In this document: positions 62,901 through 64,000 of the stretch, piece by piece
Position numbering within the stretch: position 1 is the first letter of the stretch
Layout of the letters: every line of letters starts with the position of its first letter
Source: Cyrtodaria siliqua
Taxonomy: Eukaryota; Mollusca; Bivalvia; Adapedonta; Hiatellidae
Assembly: GCA_037043455.1 (NCBI GenBank)
Contig: JAWPHD010005118.1
Coordinates: 106,390-170,389, forward strand
Length of the DNA stretch: 64,000 nucleotides
Direction of reading: 5' to 3'
Program-made: the position numbers and the translations under genes
Notes under the pieces: generated by a model
The model's database searches: none
What the model was told of the DNA's origin: nothing
What the model saw: the letters and a program-made list of their open reading frames with translations, nothing else

Positions 62901-63209
62901 AATGGTACCATTTTTCAGTACCACTTATATAAAAGGAACAAAAACACTGAAATGGCAATAATATGAAATTCACAAAAAAATATGGGTAAAAATGCTGTAT
63001 CGTACGTATGCAATTCTTCTTTATTCCATTTCATTATCGGCTTTTCTTCTGTATTGCAATTAATACCTTTGAAAAAAACATTTTACCAATTTCGCAATAA
63101 TTCCCAGTCCAAAACTGCGTACAACTGCAGGTAAGTGTGCCGTCTCCATTGCCACATGTTCCATTGTTTAAGCACAGTTCTCCTTGACTACCGTCACATC
63201 CATTTACAG
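5706..63209 (-). CDS. Split gene: 2 EGF + 5 SEA-like modules (17 exons)
   Basis: This entry joins the minus-strand exons listed separately below. Each exon has an AG acceptor and a GT donor, and the reading phases of neighbours fit without exception from EGF2 to the last A exon, which would be very unlikely by chance. The spliced product is two EGF-like domains followed by five SEA-like modules (SEA is an extracellular domain of mucins and other glycoproteins). Each SEA has an N-[F/Y/I]-T sequon in strand 1, exactly two cysteines, and no cleavage motif of the G-S-V-V-V kind. A short Thr/Pro linker follows SEA4. No signal peptide or membrane segment is in the window, so the 5' end lies beyond the right edge, and the 3' end is at 5.7 kb or further left. 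Role is inferred: a secreted or membrane-tethered mucin-like glycoprotein. I cannot name an orthologue. Confidence 0.8.
5971..8055 (-). other. Intron between SEA5 exons C and A
   Basis: No further exon is needed by phase and none is seen. Some low-complexity A/T runs occur at 6030-6190. Confidence 0.6.
8056..8123 (-). CDS. SEA5, exon C (Cys strand)
   Basis: The 68-bp exon (acceptor CTTTCATTTCTAG, donor GTTCTA, which is a weak site) keeps the C-exon phases 0 and 2. It encodes [19 protein letters not shown] then DIT. YYDC matches NYYGC of SEA2; NDT and NNT are sequons. It is separated from exon B5 by a 13.5 kb intron of which 12.9 kb is one tandem array. The odd donor lowers confidence a little, yet the phase fits A5 perfectly. 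Confidence 0.76.
8205..21090. repeat. 12.9 kb array of 43-bp units (~300 copies)
   Basis: The unit is close to TCACTCATCTATCAACAACT, TTACTGTACAGTAAGTCTTT, CCT. The left third (8.2-11.5 kb) has mixed units with 'gtaaacagcaacttc' inserts; from 11.5 kb on units form higher-order blocks (AGCAACTT, ATCAAGCAACAAC, TCATATATC types in fixed order). Some blocks are near-identical over more than 1.3 kb at an offset of 1,933 bp. On the plus strand each unit contains CAGTAAGT. It fills nearly all of the intron between SEA5 exons B and C. Confidence 0.97.
21270..21605. repeat. 31-bp array containing the exon B5 donor junction
   Basis: About 10 units, on the minus strand TTCTGTAAATTTGTAAGT followed by ATGCCATCTCTTG. 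The first 18 bases equal the end of exon B5 plus its splice donor. The array runs straight into the exon. Confidence 0.95.
21593..21702 (-). CDS. SEA5, exon B
   Basis: The 110-bp exon has a good acceptor (TTCTTCTTTTTCAG) and donor GTAAGT; it starts with two bases and ends in phase 0. It reads [18 protein letters not shown] then [18 protein letters not shown], the clearest SEA start in the window (LNFT sequon, N-S-T-S-D-E-F, FC). The last 12 exon bases plus the donor (TTCTGTAAATTT/GTAAGT) recur in the 31-bp array directly to the left. Confidence 0.88.
21703..21959 (-). other. Intron start upstream of exon B5
   Basis: Unremarkable intron sequence with the pyrimidine tract of the B5 acceptor at 21703-21716. 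Confidence 0.6.
21960..24610. repeat. ~310-320 bp tandem repeat, about 7 copies
   Basis: Each unit has 'cctatataactctatgtaaac', 'GGCGGCCATTTTGATTATTC', 'gatagaggccaacccaagga', 'ggtttcggaggagatg', 'GCCATGGTGGCCATCTTGGA' and 'atccttcaagcggtttcaga' in order (longer words shortened). 'ttttgattatt' recurs near 22153, 22310, 22631, 22953, 23262, 23570 and 24203. The ends near 23880 and 24520 read 'aagtgatcgcataagc..gcctggcctttggcc', a dispersed-element end. Confidence 0.88.
24788..25065. mobile_element. Dispersed element copy (with 45313-45571)
   Basis: This segment matches 45313-45571 over most of its length ('caggaatgaacatgccaggc', 'gggcctagaaccttct', 'ccatttacg.tggagccac'). Its left end 'gaattgaactgg...catgaaaggttatatggcgcc' resembles the left end of the SINE copies at 45.8 and 46.6 kb, pointing to a shared 3' tail. 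Confidence 0.75.
25505..26160. repeat. 165-bp tandem repeat, 4 copies
   Basis: 'ttatctgccctttgcttg' recurs near 25510, 25675, 25840 and 26003, each followed by 'gtcaaggtcac', 'gatacaactata', and 'gtgcatacagtttgtg'. Confidence 0.9.
26190..27375. repeat. ~150-bp diverged tandem repeat
   Basis: 'atcaagggccataactc', 'gagctttcattgatatt' and 'ggatgcaaaatgaag' recur about every 150 bp; a different dispersed piece interrupts at 26680-27050 (ends in 'cactttgtgaaagcgggggtata', as also at 58250). Confidence 0.75.
27398..27663 (-). CDS. SEA4, exon A, last strand and Thr/Pro linker
   Basis: The 266-bp exon (acceptor TTTTCATTTACAG, donor GTAAGT) starts and ends with one base. Protein parts: [52 protein letters not shown], then [17 protein letters not shown] and a short mucin-like linker [11 protein letters not shown]. 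Sequons: NVT, NGS, NVS. The 'NGSLTV' looks like a SEA cleavage motif but sits after the helix, not in the strand 2-3 loop, so I do not read it as one. It joins B5 with Phe completed across the junction. Confidence 0.86.
27664..28040 (-). other. Intron between array and exon A4
   Basis: AT-rich, holds the acceptor tract of exon A4 (27664-27680); nothing else seen. Confidence 0.6.
28070..32995. repeat. 5 kb array of 36-bp units (~137 copies)
   Basis: The unit is GTATATGGACAATACCATAT plus TTGTGACAGGACAATG. Since 36 is a multiple of three and most units lack stops, long repetitive ORFs appear in several frames on both strands; they are not genes. Within each unit ATGGTAT and ATACCAT are inverted around a 7-base loop. 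A 72-bp two-unit pattern (with 'ATGAGAATAGGATATGG') occurs at 28.2-28.6 kb and a 215-bp block repeats at 29725, 29940 and 30155. Confidence 0.97.
33039..33118 (-). CDS. SEA4, exon C (Cys strand)
   Basis: The 80-bp exon (acceptor TATTTATTTCAG, donor GTAAGT; phases 0 and 2) encodes [16 protein letters not shown] then [15 protein letters not shown] aligns with SFVRC of SEA3. NSS is a sequon. A 36-bp array starts about 45 bp past the donor and fills the next 5 kb of intron. The last two bases CA join G of the A4 exon to give Gln. Confidence 0.82.
33225..33508 (-). mobile_element. tRNA-Ser/Leu-like SINE, copy 1
   Basis: On the minus strand it starts with a tRNA-like head: TGGCCGAATGGTTAGAG (A box) and GGGTTCAAGAC (B box). 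It ends at left in the ATTGAATTGG tail. It matches the copies at 45.8 and 46.6 kb. It lies about 100 bp upstream of the exon C4 acceptor. The body carries a small internal duplication ('cgtgcacggacgggc'). Confidence 0.82.
33740..35235. repeat. 27-bp array (~55 copies)
   Basis: The unit is AATTCTAGAACTGCTAATAT plus CAAGGTC. Copies are nearly identical at 33.8-34.6 kb and drift to the right. ORFs of up to 363 codons through it are artefacts of the 27-bp period. Confidence 0.96.
35236..36102 (-). other. Intron between SEA4 exons B and C
   Basis: No exon seen. Contains 'gtcaaggtcaatgtcatttgtagaactg' traces of the neighbouring array near 35470, broken here as degenerate text. Overlapping plus-strand ORFs at 35.7-36.0 kb show no recognisable protein. 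Confidence 0.5.
36103..36215 (-). CDS. SEA4, exon B
   Basis: The 113-bp exon (acceptor ATGTCTTACAG, donor GTAAGC) starts with two bases and ends in phase 0. It encodes [18 protein letters not shown] then [23 protein letters not shown] is the strand-1 sequon and LC the B-exon cysteine; N-S-K-E-F-M matches N-S-T-E-F-L of SEA1. The acceptor and first 17 bases of this exon are the source of, or share origin with, the 36-bp array that begins at once on the right and repeats them about 60 times. Confidence 0.85.
36216..38478. repeat. 36-bp array copied from exon B4 acceptor (~63 units)
   Basis: On the minus strand the unit is TGTTACAG, ATGGCTGGATTGTTAAC, then TTGTCAATATG. The first 25 bases match the splice acceptor and first 17 bases of exon B4. 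Most units keep the AG; some have ACATATGG in its place. Units in the exon frame read [12 protein letters not shown], but the unit next to the exon has TAG (36244-36246) in that frame. Confidence 0.96.
38479..39124 (-). other. Intron between SEA3 A and SEA4 B exons
   Basis: No exon or repeat recognised outside the array; AT-rich. Confidence 0.5.
39125..39321 (-). CDS. SEA3, exon A with last strand
   Basis: The 197-bp exon (acceptor TCTGCCTTCAG, donor GTCAGT) starts with one base and ends with one. It reads [18 protein letters not shown], then [16 protein letters not shown], and later [19 protein letters not shown]. Unlike A1 and A2 it contains the last SEA strand itself, so it ends in phase 1 and the next B exon is short. 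NFT is a sequon. The donor GTCAGT was chosen because it is the only one giving the phase needed by exon B4; G plus AT makes Asp. Confidence 0.85.
39322..40875 (-). other. Intron between SEA3 exons C and A
   Basis: AT-rich with an A-run at 39830-39850. From 40450 to 40850 lies a dispersed-repeat piece ('aactagaactatcactgaaggtgatgaa' type, also at 26680). Confidence 0.5.
40876..40934 (-). CDS. SEA3, exon C (Cys strand)
   Basis: The 59-bp exon is the shortest C exon (acceptor TTTAATTCTAG, donor GTAAGA; phases 0 and 2). It encodes [23 protein letters not shown] takes the place of Y-x-G-C, keeping the single cysteine. It joins exon A3 with Arg completed across the junction. The exon is too short for simple ORF scans and is supported by phase and by the conserved position in the module. 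Confidence 0.82.
41040..41705. repeat. ~155-bp tandem repeat, 3-4 units, with stem end
   Basis: 'aagggcaataactctaattt' recurs near 41191, 41347 and 41501; 'cagtcccatcagtag' follows each time. It ends with 'cggacaaagctgcaac' and the stem 'gctcgcccttcggggagc' near 41680. The surrounding intron (40935-42500) has no exon. Confidence 0.8.
41930..42400. repeat. Dispersed element, two ~170-bp units and stem end
   Basis: 'tttgacaaaaa..ggcc' and 'aaagcatcctgtaaagtttcga' recur at ~170 bp distance, and the end forms 'ccccctcaccattcggtggtggggg', written in shortened form here as a hairpin 'cccctcacc..ggtgggggg'. Confidence 0.6.
42500..42870. repeat. 41-bp array, right-hand outlier block
   Basis: About nine units 'agtggcattatgggatagg' + 'ggtggggtaaacaaacatc'. 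The same family continues at 43.43 kb after an island of unique sequence. Confidence 0.92.
42871..43430. other. Unique island between two blocks of the 41-bp array
   Basis: A plus-strand ORF of 90 codons (43027-43299) starts [17 protein letters not shown] and resembles nothing I know; there are no splice phases linking it to the gene. Two copies of 'acggactaagggaagtaa'-like text lie near 43320 and 43380. It may be an inserted element or the ancestral intron. Confidence 0.4.
43430..44880. repeat. 41-bp array abutting the exon B3 donor
   Basis: Units like AGTGGCATTATGGGATACGG + GTGGCGTAACCAAACATCAGT. At 43.6-44.2 kb three unit types alternate, giving a ~123-bp higher-order repeat. The first unit begins about six bases after the B3 donor GTACGT. 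Confidence 0.95.
44891..45083 (-). CDS. SEA2 last strand + SEA3 exon B
   Basis: The 193-bp exon has a strong pyrimidine tract (TTTTTTTTTCAG) and donor GTACGT; phase 2 in, phase 0 out. The start ([19 protein letters not shown]) ends SEA2; then SEA3 begins with [38 protein letters not shown] is the strand-1 sequon and FC the B-exon cysteine. A 41-bp array starts within a few bases after the donor. Confidence 0.88.
45313..45571. mobile_element. Dispersed element copy (with 24788-25065)
   Basis: Matches the copy at 24.8 kb across most of its length and carries the tail 'gaattgaattagg' at left, similar to the SINE tails. Confidence 0.78.
45587..45740 (-). repeat. Tandem duplication of exon A2 end plus its donor
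   Basis: The sequence from the end of exon A2 (TTTAATCTGAAGTTTGAGGG onward) through the donor GTAGGT and ~23 intron bases is repeated with a 99-bp period: one full further copy (donor at 45641) and a partial one at 45587-45640. The copies differ from the exon by a few bases. Confidence 0.9.
45741..45833 (-). CDS. SEA2, exon A
   Basis: The 93-bp exon (acceptor ATTATTTTACAG, donor GTAGGT) starts with one base and ends with two. It reads [16 protein letters not shown] then [14 protein letters not shown]. 'MSFNLKFEG' matches 'ITWEVSYEG' of SEA1 and 'VEFNMIFEG' of SEA5. NVT is a sequon. Two odd things: the 3' part of this exon and its donor are copied again just to the left (45587 to 45740), and a SINE sits some 10 bp upstream of the acceptor, so its tail forms part of the splice acceptor region. 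Confidence 0.87.
45843..46076 (-). mobile_element. tRNA-Ser/Leu-like SINE, copy 2, beside exon A2
   Basis: Same family as 33.2 and 46.6 kb, 5' truncated or diverged at the head ('ccgtggctgagtggtcag' on minus). Its 3' tail (AATTCAATTAATTCAATT on minus) ends about 10 bases before the A2 acceptor. Short 'tgtaaaa' repeats on both sides may be the target duplication. Confidence 0.8.
46085..47170. repeat. 23-bp array in 46-bp dimers
   Basis: Units CATGTGTAACATGAGTGTAATG(C/T) alternate with CATTTGTTACATGAGTGTCATG versions. The array is split by a SINE at 46583-46825 and ends at a MITE at 47172. Confidence 0.95.
46583..46825 (-). mobile_element. tRNA-Ser/Leu-like SINE, copy 3, with target duplication
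   Basis: 243 bp within the 23-bp array. Minus-strand head: GGCGTCCGTGGCCGAGTGG, A box TGGCCGAGTGG, B box GGTTCGATCCC; tail ATTCAATTC. GTTACACGAGTG flanks it on both sides (46571-46582 and 46826-46837) as a 12-bp target duplication, typical for LINE-driven insertion. Confidence 0.9.
47172..47359. mobile_element. 188-bp MITE-like element at the array edge
   Basis: It begins GTTTCTAACGCA and ends TGCGTTAGAAAC, perfect 12-bp inverted ends. The 23-bp array stops right at its left end. No coding capacity. Confidence 0.68.
47360..47735 (-). other. Intron sequence, nothing recognised
   Basis: AT-rich without exon signals in the needed phase. Confidence 0.5.
47736..48435. repeat. ~54-bp array (about 13 units)
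   Basis: 'gggcctttcagggtcaagtt' + 'taatgaatataagtcatgt' + 'acaacttgagatat'; some units are shortened to 'aatgaatgggcctttc'. Ends about 75 bp from the exon C2 donor. Confidence 0.93.
48510..48583 (-). CDS. SEA2, exon C (Cys strand)
   Basis: The 74-bp exon has the same length as C1 and the same phases (0 in, 2 out), with acceptor TTTCACTTTCAG and donor GTACGT. It encodes [18 protein letters not shown] then TIQGYS. The NYYGC motif lines up with SYIGC of SEA1. Left of the donor a ~54-bp array begins about 75 bp away; right of the acceptor lies a ~0.9 kb element with long inverted ends. Confidence 0.87.
48692..49567. mobile_element. ~0.88 kb element with long inverted ends
   Basis: The left end CAATCTCATTAAAATC and the right end GATTTTAATGAGATTG are exact inverses. 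A second inverted pair lies inside: CTGACAACACTGCATTGGAG at 48749 and its near-complement at 49490-49513 at a similar distance from each end. The inverted zones thus cover roughly 80-95 bp with mismatches and gaps. There is no ORF of note, so it is a non-autonomous DNA transposon or foldback element, carrying a tRNA-like segment. Confidence 0.65.
49045..49149 (-). tRNA. tRNA-like segment, probably pseudogene or SINE head
   Basis: On the minus strand TAGCTCAGTCGG is a perfect A box and GGTTCAACCCC a good B box with a T-arm stem (TGTGGG/CCCACA). The 5' stem GGCCCGC does not pair with the 3' side, and the A-to-B distance (~80 bases) is long unless it has an intron or long variable arm. I do not call it a working tRNA. 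Confidence 0.4.
49985..51060. repeat. ~110-150 bp repeat with G-rich tracts
   Basis: About eight units of 'aacatatatgtgtaagaatt' + 'gac.aaa.caacacagaaat' + 'atgtaaaaaaa' alternate with G-rich segments such as GGGGTGGGGTGGGGTGGG (50420-50480). Long ORFs on the minus strand are Pro/His-rich artefacts. Confidence 0.9.
51061..52244 (-). other. Intron, dispersed repeats
   Basis: Two related ~150-bp pieces at 51160-51500 ('gggttccatg.gagccc', 'gtaagagatatag') and a GC-rich 'gacgccgacgcc' stretch near 51520-51560. No exon until B2. Confidence 0.55.
52245..52416 (-). CDS. SEA1 last strand + SEA2 exon B
   Basis: The 172-bp exon has acceptor TTGTTTTCAG and donor GTAAGT; phase 2 in, phase 0 out. Its first ~25 codons ([19 protein letters not shown]) finish SEA1 and the rest start SEA2 directly, with no linker: [18 protein letters not shown] then [13 protein letters not shown]. 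The sequon LNFT in strand 1, S-x-R-Y-E-S in the helix and the FC are the module hallmarks. The close fit of both ends to neighbours supports the boundaries. Confidence 0.88.
52704..52862. mobile_element. 159-bp foldback element
   Basis: The left arm ATTATTTAACTGCT...GGGAAATCCTT...GATGGTAGATGTG is mirrored by CACATGTCTACCATC...AAGGATTTCCCTGTAATCGA...AGCAGTTAAATAAT. Arms are ~57 bp with few mismatches around a ~45-bp loop, so the strand could fold into one long hairpin. MITE-like. Confidence 0.8.
52863..53344 (-). other. Intron with a dispersed-repeat piece
   Basis: 'cattgtaaacacggatcagc' near 53079 is typical of common bivalve dispersed repeats. 'tatgctgc' is repeated four times at 53290-53320. 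Confidence 0.5.
53345..53452 (-). CDS. SEA1, exon A
   Basis: The 108-bp exon (acceptor TTTGCTTCAG, donor GTATAT) begins with one base and ends with two. It reads [16 protein letters not shown] then [19 protein letters not shown]. The strand '[10 protein letters not shown]' followed by a helix matches the SEA part after the usual cleavage loop (compare 'VQLTLAFREG' in MUC1, from knowledge of that family). The loop here lacks G-S-[VLI], so no self-cleavage is expected. It joins exon B2 with Arg completed across the junction. Confidence 0.86.
53640..56758. repeat. 27-bp array (~115 units) abutting exon C1 donor
   Basis: The unit is TAGATGTTACTTATTAACTG plus CCCCTCA. On the minus strand the units read TAAGTAACATCTATGAGGGG + CAGTTAA, while the intron starts GTAAGTACAGTAAACATGAG + GGACAGTTAA. 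So the array is built on the first ~28 bases of the intron, from its second base; the units read ATAAGT or CAAGT in place of the donor GTAAGT. Confidence 0.95.
56764..56837 (-). CDS. SEA1, exon C (Cys strand)
   Basis: The 74-bp exon has acceptor TGTCATTTCAG and donor GTAAGT; it starts in phase 0 and ends in phase 2. It encodes [18 protein letters not shown] followed by NVKGLT. The Y-x-G-C motif is like the YSGC strand of MUC16-type SEA domains, and this Cys probably pairs with the FC of exon B. It contains an NTS sequon. A 27-bp tandem array starts at the second base of the intron after the donor, running left for about 3.1 kb. Confidence 0.86.
56838..57235 (-). other. Intron upstream of exon C1
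   Basis: Nothing recognised apart from the C1 acceptor region. Confidence 0.5.
57236..57845. repeat. (CCA)n / CCACACCA microsatellite, 0.6 kb
   Basis: Runs of CCACCACCA are broken every 12-27 bases by CACA. ORFs of His/Thr/Pro or Trp/Gly/Val on either strand are artefacts. Confidence 0.97.
57846..58362 (-). other. Intron between C1 and B1, dispersed piece
   Basis: A short piece at 58120-58280 ends 'cacttcactttgtaaaaggg' + 'aggtata', like 27030. No exon. Confidence 0.5.
58363..58469 (-). CDS. SEA1, exon B (strand 1 and helix 1)
   Basis: The 107-bp exon is flanked by acceptor TATAATTTCAG and a consensus donor GTAAGT. It starts with two bases and ends in phase 0. The 35 full codons read [18 protein letters not shown] then [17 protein letters not shown]. 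Strand 1 carries the sequon LNIT, and S-T-E-F-L-N-L plus the FC end match the SEA pattern n-x-S-x-x-[YF]-x-x-l and the single B-exon cysteine seen in all five modules. It joins in frame to EGF2 upstream (G+AA gives Glu) and to exon C1 downstream. Confidence 0.85.
58470..59241 (-). other. Intron upstream of exon B1
   Basis: AT-rich; 'atatagaacatggagtt' is duplicated at 58480-58530. The region 58800-59060 resembles 39830-40000 (both have 'ttttgctttt/tattcacaatgaatctt' and 'ggaaaagttaaggtg..gtgatattttgg'), an old duplication or dispersed repeat next to A-type exons in both places. Confidence 0.5.
59242..59402 (-). pseudogene. Orphan A-type SEA exon (A0), probably skipped
   Basis: The block follows acceptor TTTAATTTTAG and is open for 53 codons, starting [13 protein letters not shown]. 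This resembles the start of the SEA3 A exon ([12 protein letters not shown]) and it begins with one base, as every A exon does after a phase-2 C exon. No C exon precedes it: the space up to EGF2 holds only a 61-bp array and a LINE fragment, and EGF2 ends in phase 1, so it cannot be spliced to this block in frame. The donor is uncertain: GT candidates leave the exon ending at 59242, 59246 or 59249, and only the first (weak GTTACT) fits B1. It may be the relic of a lost SEA module, or an exon whose partners I missed. Confidence 0.5.
59420..61420. repeat. 61-bp array (~31 units)
   Basis: The unit is GTGATGTAACCAGTCACTGC + TACACTTGACTGTGGGTACA + ACTTAGGGAGTATGTGAAACA; a 59-bp form lacks two bases after AAACAG. 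The left end (59388-59700) contains a second copy of the A0 exon acceptor region, and LINE pieces bound the array at 59585-59699 and 61409-61527. Confidence 0.95.
59585..59699 (-). mobile_element. Second copy of the LINE fragment end
   Basis: This 115-bp stretch is almost identical to 61409-61527 ([13 protein letters not shown] part). It lies within the left end of the 61-bp array, so the array and the LINE end were duplicated together. Confidence 0.88.
61409..61725 (-). mobile_element. Decayed LINE reverse transcriptase fragment
   Basis: On the minus strand, in broken frames: [11 protein letters not shown], then [19 protein letters not shown], then [25 protein letters not shown], then [19 protein letters not shown]. 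These match the RGVRQGDPLSP and S-G-L-K-L-N regions of non-LTR retrotransposon reverse transcriptases. Stops (TGA at the D position, TAG at W) and a frameshift show it is dead. It lies in the intron after EGF2. Confidence 0.88.
61764..61877 (-). CDS. Calcium-binding EGF-like domain exon (EGF2)
   Basis: The 114-bp exon (acceptor TATTTCAG, donor GTAAAA) is again phase 1-1. The spliced protein starts D-V-D-E-C, the calcium-binding EGF signature, and has six cysteines with NGATC, SFNCQC and GLTC spacing. The segment [10 protein letters not shown] fits the Asp/Asn hydroxylation consensus C-x-[DN]-x4-[FY]-x-C. It ends with one leftover base (G), which fits the two-base start of the SEA1 B exon at 58.4 kb and not the orphan A-like block at 59.3 kb. 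A decayed LINE reverse transcriptase begins just 3' of the donor. Confidence 0.92.
61878..63086 (-). other. Intron between EGF1 and EGF2
   Basis: AT-rich; contains a ~31-bp array (next entry). No exon seen. Confidence 0.55.
62335..62555. repeat. ~31-bp array (7 units)
   Basis: 'tgatccatcagcagcacttt' + 'ttatcaaaatct' repeated, with a few length changes. Confidence 0.93.
63087..63209 (-). CDS. EGF-like domain exon (EGF1)
   Basis: The 123-bp exon lies between acceptor TTATTTTAG and donor GTAAAA. It encodes 40 full codons and is a phase 1-1 exon, the classic form for shuffled EGF domains. All six cysteines are present in EGF order: GC, then ELC, NGTC, LTCSC and the final NYC, with the usual W-T-G-x-x-C ending (FWTGNYC). 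It lacks the D-x-D-E calcium signature, so it is a non-calcium EGF-like domain. It is the most 5' exon in the window; the preceding exon must end in phase 1 and lies off the right edge. EGF domains of this type mediate extracellular protein contacts. Confidence 0.88.
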
Positions 63210-63369
63210 CTAAAATAACAGACATGTATGTCCAGTTTTTCATGACAATATTTTTCTTTTGTTGTGATGGTATACATTGTGAAACTAATTTGCCCTAGCA
63301 AACAGCTATATGTAGAGCTCTTCCCAAGATGACTGCTATATTCAAAGGTTATTCAATGATAACTATTAT

Positions 63370-64000
63370 ATTTCTTAAATGATGCCAGCTGTACGTAATG
63401 CCTATTCCATGATGCCAGCCGTATTTAATGCTAATTCTATAATGCCAGCTGGATGTAATGTTTATTGCATGATATCAGCTGTATGTAATACTTATTCCAT
63501 GATGCCAGCTGTATGTAATGCTAATTCCACGATGCCTGCTCTATGTTATGCTTACTGCATCATGCCTGCTGCATGTAAAGCTTATTCTATGACGCCAACT
63601 GAATGTAATGATTATTCCACAATGCCAGCTGTATCTAATGTGTATAACATGATGCCAGCTGTATGTAAGGCTAATTTCATGATTTCAGCAGCATGTAATG
63701 CTTATTCCATGATGCCACCCGTATGTAATGCTCATTGCTTGATGCCAGCTGCAAGTAATGCTTATTGCATGAAGTCAGCTGTATGTAATGCTTATTCCAT
63801 GATGCCAGCTGTATGTAATGTTTATTCCATGATGTCAGCTGTAGGCAATACTTATTCCATGATGCCAGCCGTGTGTAATGCTTATTCCACCATGCCAGTC
63901 GTATATAACGCTTATTCCACAATGCCAGGCATATGTTATGCTTTTTCCATGATGCGAGTTGCATGTAATGCTTTTTCCAAGATGCCAGCCGTATGTCATG
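63370..64000. repeat. 30-bp array running off the right edge
   Basis: The unit is GATGCCAGCTGTATGTAATG + CTTATTCCAT, about 21 units, fairly diverged. It begins ~160 bp right of the EGF1 acceptor and continues past the window. Confidence 0.95.

Overview
The window looks like one stretch of a bivalve mollusc genome (eukaryote). Evidence is the spliced, EGF/SEA-type extracellular gene with GT-AG introns, tRNA-derived SINEs, a decayed LINE reverse transcriptase, and many AT-rich dispersed repeats of the kind common in bivalves (for example 'gggccataactct' units, and elements ending in a 'cccttcgggggcata' stem). Species is not provable from this sequence; a heterodont clam or Dreissena-like genome is my guess.

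A single minus-strand gene appears to span at least 5.7 to 63.2 kb. I reconstructed 17 small exons (about 2.2 kb, roughly 3.5% of the window) by matching GT-AG splice sites and reading phase. From 5' (right) to 3' (left): two EGF-like exons (63.1 and 61.8 kb), then five consecutive SEA-like modules, each split over three exons that I call B (strand 1 and helix, ends in Cys), C (short, with a Y/F-x-x-Cys strand) and A (remaining strand/helix part; the last strand is often at the start of the next B). SEA1: 58.4, 56.8, 53.4 kb. SEA2: 52.3, 48.5, 45.8 kb. SEA3: 44.9, 40.9, 39.2 kb. SEA4: 36.1, 33.1, 27.5 kb. SEA5: 21.6, 8.1, 5.8 kb. Phases join exactly: B to C always phase 0, C to A always phase 2, A to B phase 2 or 1. 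An eighteenth exon-like block (59.3 kb) looks like an orphan A exon. The last A exon has an in-frame TAA near its 3' end, so it is either the C-terminus or a broken copy. The product would be a secreted or membrane-attached, N-glycosylated, mucin-type SEA/EGF protein.

Almost everything else is intron, and by my tally about 60% of the window is tandem repeat: arrays with units of 23 to 61 bp plus longer 100 to 320 bp units. The largest is a 12.9 kb, 43-bp array in one intron (8.2 to 21.1 kb), followed by a 5 kb, 36-bp array (28.0 to 33.0 kb), a 3.1 kb, 27-bp array (53.6 to 56.8 kb), a 2.3 kb, 36-bp array (36.2 to 38.5 kb) and a 2 kb, 61-bp array (59.4 to 61.4 kb). Mobile elements inside include three tRNA-Ser/Leu-like SINE copies, two copies of a related dispersed element, a LINE fragment, two short MITEs with clear inverted repeats, a foldback element and a ~0.9 kb element with long inverted ends.

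The most interesting pattern: many arrays start at or inside a splice junction of this gene, and in at least three cases the repeat unit contains exon sequence plus the splice site itself (B5 donor, B4 acceptor, A2 donor). The introns thus carry dozens of decoy splice sites copied from the real ones.
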